A stretch of DNA of 41,817 bases from an uncultured Collinsella sp. (GTDB taxonomy: Bacteria; Actinomycetota; Coriobacteriia; Coriobacteriales; Coriobacteriaceae). This document shows, one piece after another, positions 6,538-15,221 of the stretch. Each line of letters opens with the position of its first letter. Position 1 is the stretch's first letter. The stretch lies in NCBI GenBank assembly GCA_900545905.1, contig URBA01000001.1, forward strand, positions 1 to 41,817, in the 5' to 3' direction. The notes under the pieces were generated by a model that saw only the letters and a list, made by a program, of their open reading frames with translations, was not told the DNA's origin and did not search any database. The position numbers were made by a program, and so were the translations under genes.

Positions 6538-7460
6538 TGGGTACCGTGAACATGGCCGTCGATTTCGGCGGCGTCAAGATGCAGAACCCCATCAACACCG
6601 CAGCCGGTACCTTTGGCTACGGTTGGCAGTTCCAGAACTTCTTTGATGTTTCCCAGCTGGGCGCCATCACCACCAAGGGTTGCGCTGCCGAGCCCTGGCC
6701 TGGCAACCCCGCGCCCCGCATGGCCGAGATCCCCGGCGGTATGATCAACTCCGTGGGCCTTCAGAACCCCGGCGTGGCCGCCTTTGCCCGCGAGTCCGGT
6801 CCGTGGCTCGAGCAGCTTTCCAAGGACGGCTGCCAGGTCATCTGTCAGGTTGCCGGCCACTCCGTTGACGAGTTTGTCCGCGCACTCGAGATGTATGTCG
6901 AGCTGTGCCCCTGGGCTGCCGGCTACGAGATCAACGTGAGCTGCCCCAATATCGCCGCCGGCGGTGCCGCCATGGGCTCCACGCCCGAGGGCGCCTCTTC
7001 CGTTATGGCTGCCTGCCGCAAGGTGACCGATAAGCCTCTGTTCGTGAAGATGGCGCCGGTCAACGTCGCCGAGATCGCCAAGGCCCTCGAGGCTGCCGGC
7101 GCCGACGGCCTTTCGGTCATCAACTCCATCCAGGGCATGGCCATCGACGTCCATACCCGCAAGTCCCGCGTGGCCAAGCCCAAGGGCGGCCTTTCGGGCC
7201 CGCTGTGTCATCACATCGCCGTGCGCATGGTCTGGGAGGTTGCCCAGGCCGTCGATATCCCCATCAACGGTGTCGGCGGTGTCATGACCGGTGAGGATGC
7301 GGCCGAGTTTATCCTGGCCGGCGCCACCTGCGTGTCGGTCGGTATGGCCAACTTCGTCGATCCGTGCGCTTCGCTCAAGATCGCGCATGAGCTCGAGGCC
7401 TGGGCCGAGTCCCAGGGCGTGAAGGACATCAACGAACTGGTAGGTGCTTTCGAATGCTAG
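6537..7460 (+). CDS. pyrD: Dihydroorotate dehydrogenase B, catalytic subunit PyrD
   Basis: A 307-residue TIM-barrel FMN enzyme oxidising dihydroorotate to orotate. It has the class 1B features AAGTFGYG near the N-terminus, the catalytic cysteine in EINVSCPN, and the phosphate-binding stretches GGLSGP and GVGGV. The start is taken as GTG 6537, which shares one base with the pyrK stop and sits about ten bases after AGGTGG. GTG 6546 and ATG 6552 are in frame and cannot be excluded. It overlaps pyrF by seven bases. Pairing with PyrK implies NAD+ as acceptor. Confidence 0.94.
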   Translation: MGTVNMAVDFGGVKMQNPINTAAGTFGYGWQFQNFFDVSQLGAITTKGCAAEPWPGNPAPRMAEIPGGMINSVGLQNPGVAAFARESGPWLEQLSKDGCQVICQVAGHSVDEFVRALEMYVELCPWAAGYEINVSCPNIAAGGAAMGSTPEGASSVMAACRKVTDKPLFVKMAPVNVAEIAKALEAAGADGLSVINSIQGMAIDVHTRKSRVAKPKGGLSGPLCHHIAVRMVWEVAQAVDIPINGVGGVMTGEDAAEFILAGATCVSVGMANFVDPCASLKIAHELEAWAESQGVKDINELVGAFEC

Positions 7461-8170
7461 AGACCGATGCCCGCGACCGCGTGATCGTCGCTCTCGACTG
7501 CGACCGTGAGCGTGCGCTCGAGCTCGCCCACGAGCTTTCGGGCCATGCCGCCTGGCTCAAGGTTGGCATGACGCTCTATTACGCCGAGGGTCCTGAGATC
7601 GTCAAGACGTTCAAGGACCTGGGCTTTAAGGTCTTCCTTGACCTTAAGTTCCATGACATTCCGCATCAGGTTCGCGGTGCCGCCCGCTCGGCCTCGCTTG
7701 CCGGTGCCGATCTGCTTTCGGTCCACGGCTTGGGTTCGGGCGCCATGCTCGCTGCCTGCCGCGAGGGCGCCGAGGAGGCGCGCGAGGACCGCGCCAAGCT
7801 CGTCGCCATCACCGTGCTCACGAGCATGAACCAGGATGCCTTGAGCGAGATCGGCGTCGAGTCGCCCGTGGCCGAGGAGGCCGCCCGCCTGGCAAAGCTC
7901 GCTCAGGCCAACGGCATCGACGGTATCGTGTGCTCGCCGATGGAGGCTCACGACATGCGTGAGCTGCTGGGTCCCGATGCCCTGATCGTGACTCCGGGCG
8001 TGCGTCCGGTGGGTGCCGCCCTTGGTGACCAGTCCCGCGTGGCGACGCCTTCCCAGGCTATCGAGCGGGGCGCAAGCCACATTGTGGTGGGCCGTCCCAT
8101 CACCGGCGCCGACGATCCGGTTGCCGCCTTTGACGCTATTGTCGCTGAGCTGGTCGAAAACGTCGCCTAA
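7454..8170 (+). CDS. pyrF: Orotidine 5'-phosphate decarboxylase PyrF
   Basis: A 238-residue TIM-barrel enzyme of the short bacterial class, decarboxylating OMP to UMP. The core catalytic motif DLKFHDIPHQV is present, along with the C-terminal phosphate-binding residues VTPGVRP and VVGRPIT. The ATG lies inside the end of pyrD, so it depends on coupled translation. It is the last gene of the operon. PyrE, the step before it, is absent from this cluster and must be encoded elsewhere. Confidence 0.96.
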   Translation: MLETDARDRVIVALDCDRERALELAHELSGHAAWLKVGMTLYYAEGPEIVKTFKDLGFKVFLDLKFHDIPHQVRGAARSASLAGADLLSVHGLGSGAMLAACREGAEEAREDRAKLVAITVLTSMNQDALSEIGVESPVAEEAARLAKLAQANGIDGIVCSPMEAHDMRELLGPDALIVTPGVRPVGAALGDQSRVATPSQAIERGASHIVVGRPITGADDPVAAFDAIVAELVENVA

Positions 8171-8215
8171 AAGATTCCCCTAAGTCACCACTTTTGGGTC
8201 TCATTAGCACAAAAT

Positions 8216-8273
8216 AGCCCCTGTGCCTGCGTAATCTTTCCCATCCTTTGTGTGGAATCGCAGGTCAGGGGCT
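8216..8273 (+). other. Long two-part stem-loop after pyrF
   Basis: AGCCCCTG (8216-8223) pairs with CAGGGGCT (8266-8273), and CCTGCG (8226-8231) with CGCAGG (8259-8264), separated by a small internal loop and closing a 27-base loop. No T tract follows directly (TTAACTTT). It may be the operon 3' end structure or the start of a leader; its role is not known. Confidence 0.45.
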
Positions 8274-8292
8274 TAACTTTGGGCGCAGTATA

Positions 8293-8321
8293 TTGCACTT
8301 TTTGCGGGTATCGTCTAACCT
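8293..8321 (+). promoter_or_regulatory. Possible upstream promoter of mihF
   Basis: TTGCAC (8293-8298) and TAACCT (8316-8321) are separated by 17 bases, a fair vegetative promoter. A second candidate lies closer to the gene at 8357-8365. Confidence 0.4.
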
Positions 8322-8356
8322 ATGGAGCCGCGATTGGGCATTTTGTACGTTCTACG

Positions 8357-8365
8357 TGCTAAAAT
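8357..8365 (+). promoter_or_regulatory. Extended -10 promoter of mihF
   Basis: TGCTAAAAT is an extended -10 element 45 bases before the mihF start. It resembles the elements before rpmB and rpsT. TTGGGC at 8334-8339 is 20 bases upstream, too far for a normal -35. Confidence 0.5.
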
Positions 8366-8409
8366 GCCAATTATTGAATCAGATATAACCCAACTTTTTG
8401 GAGGTACGA

Positions 8410-8718
8410 ATGGCACTCCCTCAGCTTACCGATGAGCAGCGCAAGCAGGCTCTTGAGAAGGCTGCTGCCGCACGTCATGCCCGCGCTGAGCTTCGCGAGC
8501 AGATCAAGAAGGGCGAGAAGTCCCTCGAGTCCGTGCTCAACTCCGATGACCCCATCGCTTCCCGCATGAAGGTTTCCACCCTCATCGAGTCTCTCCCTGG
8601 TTATGGCAAGGCCAAGGCCGCCAAGATCATGGAGGAGCTCGGTATCTCCGCTACCCGTCGCGTCCAGGGCCTCGGCGTCCGTCAGCGCGAGCAGCTCCTC
8701 GAGCAGCTGACCAAATAA
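8410..8718 (+). CDS. mihF: Actinobacterial integration host factor (mIHF)
   Basis: A small basic nucleoid protein of 102 residues. It belongs to the actinobacterial mIHF family (unrelated in fold to the HU-like IHF of enterobacteria), which bends DNA and assists some integrases. The family signature is the helix-two-turn-helix region around SLPGYGKAKAAKIMEELGIS, and the C-terminal RRVQGLGVRQREQLL is also typical. The start is ATG 8410 after GGAGG (8400-8404). The mihF-gmk-rpoZ order is the usual actinobacterial one and supports the assignment. Confidence 0.93.
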   Translation: MALPQLTDEQRKQALEKAAAARHARAELREQIKKGEKSLESVLNSDDPIASRMKVSTLIESLPGYGKAKAAKIMEELGISATRRVQGLGVRQREQLLEQLTK

Positions 8719-9288
8719 GTGAGCGCTCAGGATTCCAAGCTCTTTGTGATTTCTGGACCGTCAGGCGCAGGCAAGGGTACGCTCGTCACTCGTGTGCGCG
8801 AGCGCCGCTCGAACCTGGGCCTGACGGTTTCGGCTACCACGCGAGCACCACGTAAAGGTGAGGTCGACGGCGTCAACTACTTTTTTCTGACGCGCGAGGA
8901 GTTCGACCGCCGCGTGGCAAACGGTGAGTTTGTTGAGTGGGCCGAGGTCCACGGTAACTGCTACGGCACGTTGGTGAGCGAGGTCACATCCAAGCTCGCC
9001 TCGGGCGCGTCTCTGATTTTGGAGATCGATGTCCAGGGCGCCCTGCAGGTGAAGGAGCGTTTCCCCGAGGCCGTGCTGATCTTTATCAAGCCGCCTTCGC
9101 TTGAGGTGCTTCGCGAGCGTCTAGTCGGTCGCGGTACCGAGACGCCCGAGACGATTGAGCTGCGTATGGCAAACGCCGCCGATGAGCTTGCCCTTGCCGA
9201 CCGCTACGACGACGTCGTGGTTAATGACGATCTCGACCGCGCGACCGATGAGCTCGTTCGCGTTCTCGATATGCATGAAAGGATCTGA
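8719..9288 (+). CDS. gmk: Guanylate kinase
   Basis: A 189-residue kinase phosphorylating GMP to GDP with ATP. The P-loop GPSGAGKG is at residues 13-20; SATTRAPRKGEVDGVNYFF carries the GMP-binding residues, and the lid region has ERLVGRGTETPE. The GTG start directly follows the mihF TAA with no good ribosome site, so translation is probably coupled to mihF. Length and motifs are normal. Confidence 0.96.
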   Translation: MSAQDSKLFVISGPSGAGKGTLVTRVRERRSNLGLTVSATTRAPRKGEVDGVNYFFLTREEFDRRVANGEFVEWAEVHGNCYGTLVSEVTSKLASGASLILEIDVQGALQVKERFPEAVLIFIKPPSLEVLRERLVGRGTETPETIELRMANAADELALADRYDDVVVNDDLDRATDELVRVLDMHERI

Positions 9289-9293
9289 GGTCC

Positions 9294-9575
9294 GTGTCCG
9301 TTGTAAAGCCTTGCATTGACGATCTTCTGGAGAAGACCGATCACAACCGCTTCCTGCTCGCTTCGCTTGCCTCCAAGCGCGCCTGCGACATCAATAGCAT
9401 GCTGCGTGGCCAGCACAATCGCGTGCTTGCCGTCCAGGATGTCGATGACATCACCATCGGGCTTTCCGGTGCCGATACCATCTCGATGGCTATGGACGAG
9501 ATTGTCGACGGCGACATCTCTTACGACGAGGCCCGTTACGAGAAGGCGCTCGGCCACAAGGTTGCTGAAGCCTAA
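9294..9575 (+). CDS. rpoZ: RNA polymerase omega subunit
   Basis: A 93-residue protein with the omega core CIDDLLEKTDHNRFLLASLASKRA in two adjoining parts: a start helix, then NRFLLASLASKRACDIN, the conserved region that clamps the beta-prime C-terminus. It aids assembly of RNA polymerase. The GTG at 9294 has AAAGGA (9278-9283) and GAGG (9287-9290) upstream. It lies five bases after gmk and directly before thiI, forming one transcription unit. Confidence 0.92.
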   Translation: MSVVKPCIDDLLEKTDHNRFLLASLASKRACDINSMLRGQHNRVLAVQDVDDITIGLSGADTISMAMDEIVDGDISYDEARYEKALGHKVAEA

Positions 9576-10820
9576 ATGGCGGCTCGCGTCTGCCTGGTCC
9601 ACTATCACGAGGTTGGACTGAAGGGTAAGAACCGCGCACATTTTGAGCATATCCTCATGGATAACATCAAGGCGGCCTTGGCCGCCTTTTCCGTGAATGC
9701 CGTGTCTCGAATTTCCGGTTATATCCTCGTGACCTTTAACGAGCATCAGGCCGATGAGGCGGCGCGTGTCATTCGCACCGTTCCCGGCGTTGCACGTGTG
9801 TCTTTGGCGTATCACACCAACCGCGACTCGCAGGAGTACTGCGCCGCCGCCGTGAAGGCGCTGCGCGAGTTTGGTTCCTTCGATTCTTTTAAGGTGCACG
9901 CCAAGCGCTCCAATACTGACTATGAGCTTACCTCGATTGACATCAATCGTCAGGTGGGTGAGGTGCTGTGTGAGGCCTTCCCCGATAAAAAGGTCCAGAT
10001 GCACGATCCTGACGCTATGGTGCACGTGCTGGTGGTCCAGGGTAGCGTCTATGTGTATGCGCGCTCTGAGCGCGGCGTGGGTGGTCTTCCGGTGGGGTCT
10101 GCCGGCAAGGTCGTGACGCTGCTTTCTTCGGGTATCGATTCTCCGGTGGCGACCTGGATGCTCGCGCGTCGCGGCGCGGTGTGCGTGCCGGTACATTTCT
10201 CCGGTCGTCCGCAGACGCCCGATACGAGCGAGTATTTGGTGCAGGACATCATCCGTGCGCTTGAGCCGGGTGTCCAGATCGGCCGACTGTACGTAGTGCC
10301 GTTTGGCGACTGCCAGCGTGAGATTTCGGTCACCTGTCCCAGCAACCTGCGCGTGATCATGTATCGCCGCATTATGTATTCGGTTGCTGAGCGCATTGCG
10401 CACATCGAGGGTGCCAAGGCCATCGTTACGGGCGAATCGCTTGGGCAGGTTGCCTCCCAAACGCTTGAGAATATCATGGCCGTCAACGAGGCCGTGAAGA
10501 TCCCCGTGTTCCGCCCTCTCATCGGTTCGGACAAGCAGGAGATCATCGCGCGCGCCGAGGAGATCGGTACGTTCGATATCTCCACTGAGGCCGCTCCCGA
10601 CTGCTGCACGCTGTTTATGCCGCGCCGTCCCGAGACGCACGCTAAACTCGATGCCGTGCATGAGGCCTGGGAGTTGTTCGATCACGAGGAGATGATCGAG
10701 CGCCTGCTCAAGCAGACCGAGTACATCGACTTTGAGAGCAACACGTATAAGGCCCCTAAGACCTTAAAACGCAAACATTCGGAGCTTACTCCGCGTGAGA
10801 TTTACCAAGATCACGAGTAA
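9576..10820 (+). CDS. thiI: tRNA 4-thiouridine synthase ThiI (no rhodanese domain)
   Basis: A 414-residue enzyme adding sulfur to U8 of tRNA and, in some organisms, to ThiS for thiamine. It has an N-terminal ferredoxin-like plus THUMP region (about 1-170) and an adenylating PP-loop domain with SSGIDSPVATWML. The conserved C-terminal EAAPDCCTLFMP is also present. As in Bacillus, the protein ends without the rhodanese domain found in E. coli ThiI, so a separate cysteine desulfurase would deliver sulfur. The ATG directly abuts the rpoZ stop. Confidence 0.94.
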   Translation: MAARVCLVHYHEVGLKGKNRAHFEHILMDNIKAALAAFSVNAVSRISGYILVTFNEHQADEAARVIRTVPGVARVSLAYHTNRDSQEYCAAAVKALREFGSFDSFKVHAKRSNTDYELTSIDINRQVGEVLCEAFPDKKVQMHDPDAMVHVLVVQGSVYVYARSERGVGGLPVGSAGKVVTLLSSGIDSPVATWMLARRGAVCVPVHFSGRPQTPDTSEYLVQDIIRALEPGVQIGRLYVVPFGDCQREISVTCPSNLRVIMYRRIMYSVAERIAHIEGAKAIVTGESLGQVASQTLENIMAVNEAVKIPVFRPLIGSDKQEIIARAEEIGTFDISTEAAPDCCTLFMPRRPETHAKLDAVHEAWELFDHEEMIERLLKQTEYIDFESNTYKAPKTLKRKHSELTPREIYQDHE

Positions 10821-10830
10821 ATTTGTGCAT

Positions 10831-10863
10831 AGACCGACGATGCGTCTGCATCGTCGGTCTTTT
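10831..10863 (+). terminator. Intrinsic terminator after thiI
   Basis: A perfect 13-bp stem, AGACCGACGATGC with its complement (10831-10843 and 10848-10860), closes a GTCT loop and runs into TTTT. It ends the mihF-gmk-rpoZ-thiI unit. Confidence 0.9.
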
Positions 10864-11033
10864 GCTATCTGGGCATTTTGTGGCTAAGTGTTCATTTGCT
10901 GACGTGTGCCTGAATAAATGGACGGATTTGTGCAAGGTTTTGGTCGGCTTTTGGTTTGACCGCTAAAACCGGTTTTGGGGCGTGGCTGTTACAGGGCTCC
11001 TTTCCTGACACGATGGTGTTGGGAGGTTTTGCT

Positions 11034-11747
11034 ATGGCGCAGCGCGAACAACACGAACGGGTCAAAAAGATGGACCGCTTGGCGGACAAGCTGCTCGGTC
11101 ATAAGGCAGTGGTGATGGCGATACTGGTCGTCATTGCGATGTCGAGCGGCTTGGCGATGGCGAACCTTGGCGGCGGTGCCGGCGCCGTGTCGTTTGAGCG
11201 CACTGACGGTTCGGGCTCGTTGGTGGAGCCGGGATCCGGTGATGCCTCGAGCGGAAAGACATCCGAAGGTTCTTCGACTAAGGCTTCTGCCGCGGCAGAG
11301 GTCTATGTCGATGTCGATGGCGCCGTTGTGTCGCCCGGTGTATATCGTCTCAAGGACGGCGCGCGGGTGGCTCAGGCGATTGATGCCGCCGGCGGGCTGG
11401 CGCCCGAGGCAGACGTTACGGGGCTCAATCGGGCATCTAAGGTCACTGATGGACAAAAAATCCACGTTCCAACGGTAGGGGAGCAGCAGGCGTCTATTGC
11501 GGAAGCCGGTGTTGATGGTGGGACTTCCGCATCATCGGGCGTGAGCGGCGCAACAGGCCTGGTAAACATCAATACGGCAAGCGCGGCAGAGCTGCAGACG
11601 CTCTCGGGCATCGGTCCCTCCATGGCCCAGTCGATTATCGATGAGCGGACAAAGAACGGTGCTTTTGCCTCGGTTGACGACCTGATGCGTGTGTCGGGAA
11701 TCGGCGAGAAGAAGCTTGCCAAAATCAAAGATTGCATCTGCGTATGA
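11034..11747 (+). CDS. comEA: Competence protein ComEA (DNA receptor)
   Basis: A 237-residue membrane-anchored DNA-binding protein. It has one N-terminal transmembrane segment (about 21-45, AVVMAILVVIAMSSGLAMA), a Ser/Gly-rich spacer, a SLBB domain (VYVDVDGAVVSPGVYRL), a second linker, and a C-terminal pair of helix-hairpin-helix motifs (VNINTASAAELQTLSGIG and VSGIGEKKLAKI). ComEA binds incoming double-stranded DNA outside the membrane and hands it to ComEC. The ATG at 11034 follows GGGAGG by seven bases. It overlaps comEC by four bases (ATGA). Confidence 0.94.
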   Translation: MAQREQHERVKKMDRLADKLLGHKAVVMAILVVIAMSSGLAMANLGGGAGAVSFERTDGSGSLVEPGSGDASSGKTSEGSSTKASAAAEVYVDVDGAVVSPGVYRLKDGARVAQAIDAAGGLAPEADVTGLNRASKVTDGQKIHVPTVGEQQASIAEAGVDGGTSASSGVSGATGLVNINTASAAELQTLSGIGPSMAQSIIDERTKNGAFASVDDLMRVSGIGEKKLAKIKDCICV

Positions 11748-14047
11748 GTGCGACCGAGCGCGAGCGTGTTATGCCTCCGCGGCCCCTGCTTCCGTGGACG
11801 ATGACCCTGTGTGCCGGCATGTGCATGAGCTGCGTCTTGGTGCTCAACATGGCCGCTGATGCGCTGTTGAGGGAGCGGGCGCCAGCGGTCGGGCCGCTAT
11901 GGACCATTCCCGTTGCGGCGGCGGTATTTGTTATGCTGGCTCAATCATGTGCGCGGCTTGCCCCTTTGAAGCGGTGGCTGTATGCCGCGTCCGTCGGTCT
12001 CGTGGCGGGAGCGGTCGTCTCGGCCTGGTGGGCTGTGGGTGCGCTAAGCGCCTCGAAGGCGCTCGACGGTCGAGCGGCAAGCAGCCTCGAGTTTGTCGTG
12101 CAGGGCGATCCATCAATAAACGACGACGTGTATTCCTATACCTGCGAGGCACGCGCGGACGGTAAGAACTTGGCAACGGTTCGCCTATCGTGCGACCGCG
12201 AGCTCAAGGTCGGGGCGCACGTGCGTGTTATCGGTCGCGTTTCGCGTTTTGAGAACGATGCGTATGGACGATCGCGCGTGCTCCGAGGCGAGGTATGCAA
12301 GGTAAAAGCCGTTCGGATTGTGTCGGTCGATGAGGGCTCTCCGGGGCCGCTGCTTCGGCTACGAAATGGGCTGCTTGCGTCCATCGCGCCTGCGACCGAC
12401 CCGGCGCGTGCACTCATAGCCGGTGTCGTCTGCGGTCGTTCGGCCGAGCTGCGCGCCCAGTCGGCGGGCGACTGGTTTTCGGTGACGGGTACGGCGCATC
12501 TTATCGCCGTCTCCGGCAGCCATTTGTCTATCGTGGGGTTTGTAATTGAGGGCGTATTGCAAAAGACTCGGTGTTCACGTGGTCTTCGGCGGGTGATATT
12601 GGCGATAACGCTTGTGGGCTACGCTGCCTTTACGGGCGCGTCTCCCTCGGCCGCGCGCGCGTGCTGCATGGTGTTCGCGACGCTTGTCGTAAACGGCGCA
12701 GGGCGTCGCCGGCACGGCGCATCGGCGCTCTTCGTAACCATGTCCATCTTTGTGCTACTGCGGCCGACGGTGCTGTTCGAGATGGGCTTTCAGCTTTCAT
12801 GTGCCAGCGTCTTAGCCATTCTGTGCTTTTGCCCCTATGCGACCTACGCTTTGGGTGAGTTGGGTGTGCCGTCGGGCGTTGCCAGCATGCTTTCCGTCAC
12901 GCTGTGCTCGCAGTTGGCGACGCTCCCCATTACCATTCCTGCCTTCGGTACGTTCTCGCTCATTGCTCCGCTGGCAAATGCGGTCATCGGTCCGGTGGTG
13001 AGCGTACTGCTCGCTGTGTCGATCGTACTGGTTCCCTATTCGCTCGTGGCACCATTGCGGATTTGGGCGCTCATTGTGCCCATGGTTGCCGCCCGTTGCG
13101 CGTTGTTCTTCGAGCAGCTGTTTGCCGCCGTGCCGGGTGCATCCGTGAGTGTGCCGCCCGATAGCATGTGGATTTACCTAGTGCCGTGTTTGCTGGCGGT
13201 TCTGCTGGTCTGGTGGCCGCGTCCCCGTGCACGTCCTATGGCGGTGGGGCTTACGTGCCTGGTGTTCTTGGCTGCGATTCCGTACGCCTACTGGGATCGG
13301 TTCGCTCCGCCTTCGGTGACGGTGCTCGATGTGGGCCAGGCCGATGCGATTCTTATCCGCCAGGGCGGCACAGTAGCGCTCGTCGACTGCGGGCTCGACG
13401 AGCGCGTGGTGGCGGCGTTGGTTCGCAATAACGTGCACCATATCGATGCCGTCTTTGTGACGCATTGGGATGAGGATCACTGGGGTGGTCTGCCTGCCGT
13501 GCTCGAACAGTTTTCGGTCGGAACGATTGCCGTGGCGGCAGATGCGCTGGAGGATGCTCCTGCCGAGGTATTGAACCGACCTGGCGTGGAGTATCGGCAG
13601 GTGCGCCATGGGGATACGGTCGACATCGGCTCATTTTGCGCCCGCGTGATGTGGCCATTCGAGTCCGTGGATGGCGAGGGCAATGAGGACTCGCTTGTCC
13701 TGCTGCTCTCTTATGTTCAGGAAGACAAGGGCCTGCGCATGCTCCTCACCGGTGATGCCGAGCTCGACCAGGAACGGGAATTCGTGCAGGAGGTGGGGGA
13801 TATCGATGTCCTTAAACTCGGGCATCACGGCTCCAAGGTTTCGGTCGATGCCGCGCTGCTGGAGATTCTGAGACCCGAGCTTTCCCTCGCGAGCGCGGGC
13901 GAGGGGAATCGATACGGTCATCCGTCCGATGCCTGCATCGATGCCGTGAAGGAAGCGGGTGGCGTGTTCGCGTGCACCATCGAACACGGCGACATTACCG
14001 TCACGCCGACTGAGAATGGCTTTGCGATGCGATGCCAGCGACCGTGA
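11744..14047 (+). CDS. comEC: DNA internalisation channel ComEC/Rec2
   Basis: A 767-residue polytopic membrane protein. An N-terminal membrane part with a DUF4131-like domain is followed by the Competence domain (AVSGSHLSIVGFVIEG near the start) with many hydrophobic helices. The C-terminal metallo-beta-lactamase domain has VLDVGQADAILI, the metal motif H574-W-D-E-D-H579 and LKLGHHGS. It forms the channel that imports one DNA strand while degrading the other. The ATG overlaps the comEA stop and no ribosome site is visible, so translation is coupled. The gene seems intact; with comEA it suggests DNA uptake, though pilus genes are not in this window. Confidence 0.93.
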   Translation: MSATERERVMPPRPLLPWTMTLCAGMCMSCVLVLNMAADALLRERAPAVGPLWTIPVAAAVFVMLAQSCARLAPLKRWLYAASVGLVAGAVVSAWWAVGALSASKALDGRAASSLEFVVQGDPSINDDVYSYTCEARADGKNLATVRLSCDRELKVGAHVRVIGRVSRFENDAYGRSRVLRGEVCKVKAVRIVSVDEGSPGPLLRLRNGLLASIAPATDPARALIAGVVCGRSAELRAQSAGDWFSVTGTAHLIAVSGSHLSIVGFVIEGVLQKTRCSRGLRRVILAITLVGYAAFTGASPSAARACCMVFATLVVNGAGRRRHGASALFVTMSIFVLLRPTVLFEMGFQLSCASVLAILCFCPYATYALGELGVPSGVASMLSVTLCSQLATLPITIPAFGTFSLIAPLANAVIGPVVSVLLAVSIVLVPYSLVAPLRIWALIVPMVAARCALFFEQLFAAVPGASVSVPPDSMWIYLVPCLLAVLLVWWPRPRARPMAVGLTCLVFLAAIPYAYWDRFAPPSVTVLDVGQADAILIRQGGTVALVDCGLDERVVAALVRNNVHHIDAVFVTHWDEDHWGGLPAVLEQFSVGTIAVAADALEDAPAEVLNRPGVEYRQVRHGDTVDIGSFCARVMWPFESVDGEGNEDSLVLLLSYVQEDKGLRMLLTGDAELDQEREFVQEVGDIDVLKLGHHGSKVSVDAALLEILRPELSLASAGEGNRYGHPSDACIDAVKEAGGVFACTIEHGDITVTPTENGFAMRCQRP

Positions 14048-14055
14048 CGACGTCG

Positions 14056-14085
14056 TTGGCGTGTGGTGGGCCCCTGGGCTAGAAT
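14056..14085 (+). promoter_or_regulatory. Probable promoter of holA
   Basis: TTGGCG (14056-14061) and TAGAAT (14080-14085) are 18 bases apart. The -10 box sits in GGGCTAGAATGG, which resembles the sequence ahead of dnaJ (19690). The start of transcription would fall about 33 bases before holA. Confidence 0.55.
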
Positions 14086-14125
14086 GGCACGGAACGAATA
14101 CGAAGGCCTGCGGGAGGGGAGCGCA

Positions 14126-15088
14126 ATGTCCGAAACCGGTCTGCTGCCGGCATATCTGATCGTCGGTACCGACGGAGTCAAGCGCGATCACGCCGTCTCG
14201 CGTATGAAAGCGCGTCTGGAAAAGTCGGGTATGGTCGAGTTTAACCTCGACGAGCGCGACATGACTAAGGACCCCGATATCGAGTCCATTATCGGATCGC
14301 TTAACACCTTTCCGATGGGCAGCGAGTTTCGCCTGGTAATCCTTGATGGCTGCTCAAAGCTCGCTAAGGCTGTCTCGGAGCCGCTCGTCGAGTACCTCGC
14401 AAGTCCCAGCCCCACAACGGTCTGCCTCATCATCGCCGACTCGCTTGCCAAGAACACGCGCCTGTATAAGGCGATCGCCAAGATCGACAAGAAGGCCGTG
14501 ATCGATTGCTCCGGCACCAAGCGCTGGGAGCTACCGCGCCGCGTTCAGCAGATGGCGACGCAGCATGGCAAGTCGATCTCGACGGCGGCCGCCGAGGAAC
14601 TCGTCTCGCGTTCGGGTGAAAACACTCGCATGCTCGATAACGATTTGGCTAAGCTTGCCCAGATGGTCGAGGCGCCCCAGATTGAGCTTGCCGACGTTGA
14701 GCGCTGGATTGTACGTACGGCCGAGGTTCAGCCCTGGGACTTTCTCAATGCGGTCTCGGCCCGTGACATGCGCCGCTCGCTCGAGCTCTTCAATCTACTG
14801 CCCGCCAAGAGCTACGTGTGGACTTACACATTGCTGTGCGGCCGTATTCGCGAGCTTATCGTTGCCAAGGCGCTCGATGCGCGCGGACAGGGTCGTGAGC
14901 TGGCCGCAACGCTTAAGCTCCAGTCCTGGCAGGTCAAGAATCACCTGACCTGGGCTCGCCGCTTTTCGATGGCAGAGCTCGTCGCAGCGCTCGAGGGAGC
15001 GGTCGATGTGGAGCTCGCGCTCAAGGATTCGGCCGATTCTGAGACCGCGCTTTTGCTCTGGATTACGAACATCTTGAGAAAATCGTGA
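14126..15088 (+). CDS. holA: DNA polymerase III delta subunit
   Basis: A 320-residue clamp-loader subunit that opens the beta sliding clamp. The N-terminal part has the family AAA+-like fold without a functional Walker A (AYLIVGTDGVKRDHAVSRMK). The middle has a SGENTRMLDNDLAKLAQ stretch, the characteristic delta motif, and the C-terminus is helical. The ATG follows GGGAGGGG (14112-14119). holA next to comEC and rpsT is a very common Gram-positive order. Confidence 0.92.
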   Translation: MSETGLLPAYLIVGTDGVKRDHAVSRMKARLEKSGMVEFNLDERDMTKDPDIESIIGSLNTFPMGSEFRLVILDGCSKLAKAVSEPLVEYLASPSPTTVCLIIADSLAKNTRLYKAIAKIDKKAVIDCSGTKRWELPRRVQQMATQHGKSISTAAAEELVSRSGENTRMLDNDLAKLAQMVEAPQIELADVERWIVRTAEVQPWDFLNAVSARDMRRSLELFNLLPAKSYVWTYTLLCGRIRELIVAKALDARGQGRELAATLKLQSWQVKNHLTWARRFSMAELVAALEGAVDVELALKDSADSETALLLWITNILRKS

Positions 15089-15137
15089 TGATACCTGCCT
15101 ATTTGGCAAATTCGTTCTATCCCTTTGAGGGGGAGCG

Positions 15138-15146
15138 TGCTATAGT
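15138..15146 (+). promoter_or_regulatory. Extended -10 promoter of rpsT
   Basis: TGCTATAGT lies about 75 bases before rpsT and is identical to the rpmB element at 2458-2450. TTGAGG at 15125-15130 is too close to be a -35, so an extended -10 promoter is likely. Confidence 0.6.
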
Positions 15147-15221
15147 AGGCGCTTGCATGACCTCACCGTGTCTCAGAGGTGTCATACATTTTTTGCAAGG
15201 AACTCGAAAGGAACTCCAGAA

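Noticed and set aside
9204..10685. Long minus-strand open frames opposite thiI, and similarly opposite lepA (15654-17105), dnaJ-mtaB (21001-23355) and pnp (27525-29843)
   Set aside because: They mirror highly G+C-biased real genes, have no family motifs or ribosome sites, and vanish as independent genes once codon bias is considered.
9576..10820. ThiI as a truncated pseudogene because the rhodanese domain is missing
   Set aside because: Many Gram-positive ThiI proteins naturally lack that domain; the rest is complete.
10965..10976. Perfect palindrome AAAACCGGTTTT before comEA as an operator
   Set aside because: A 12-base palindrome with no repeat and no placed promoter is too weak to support a regulator site.
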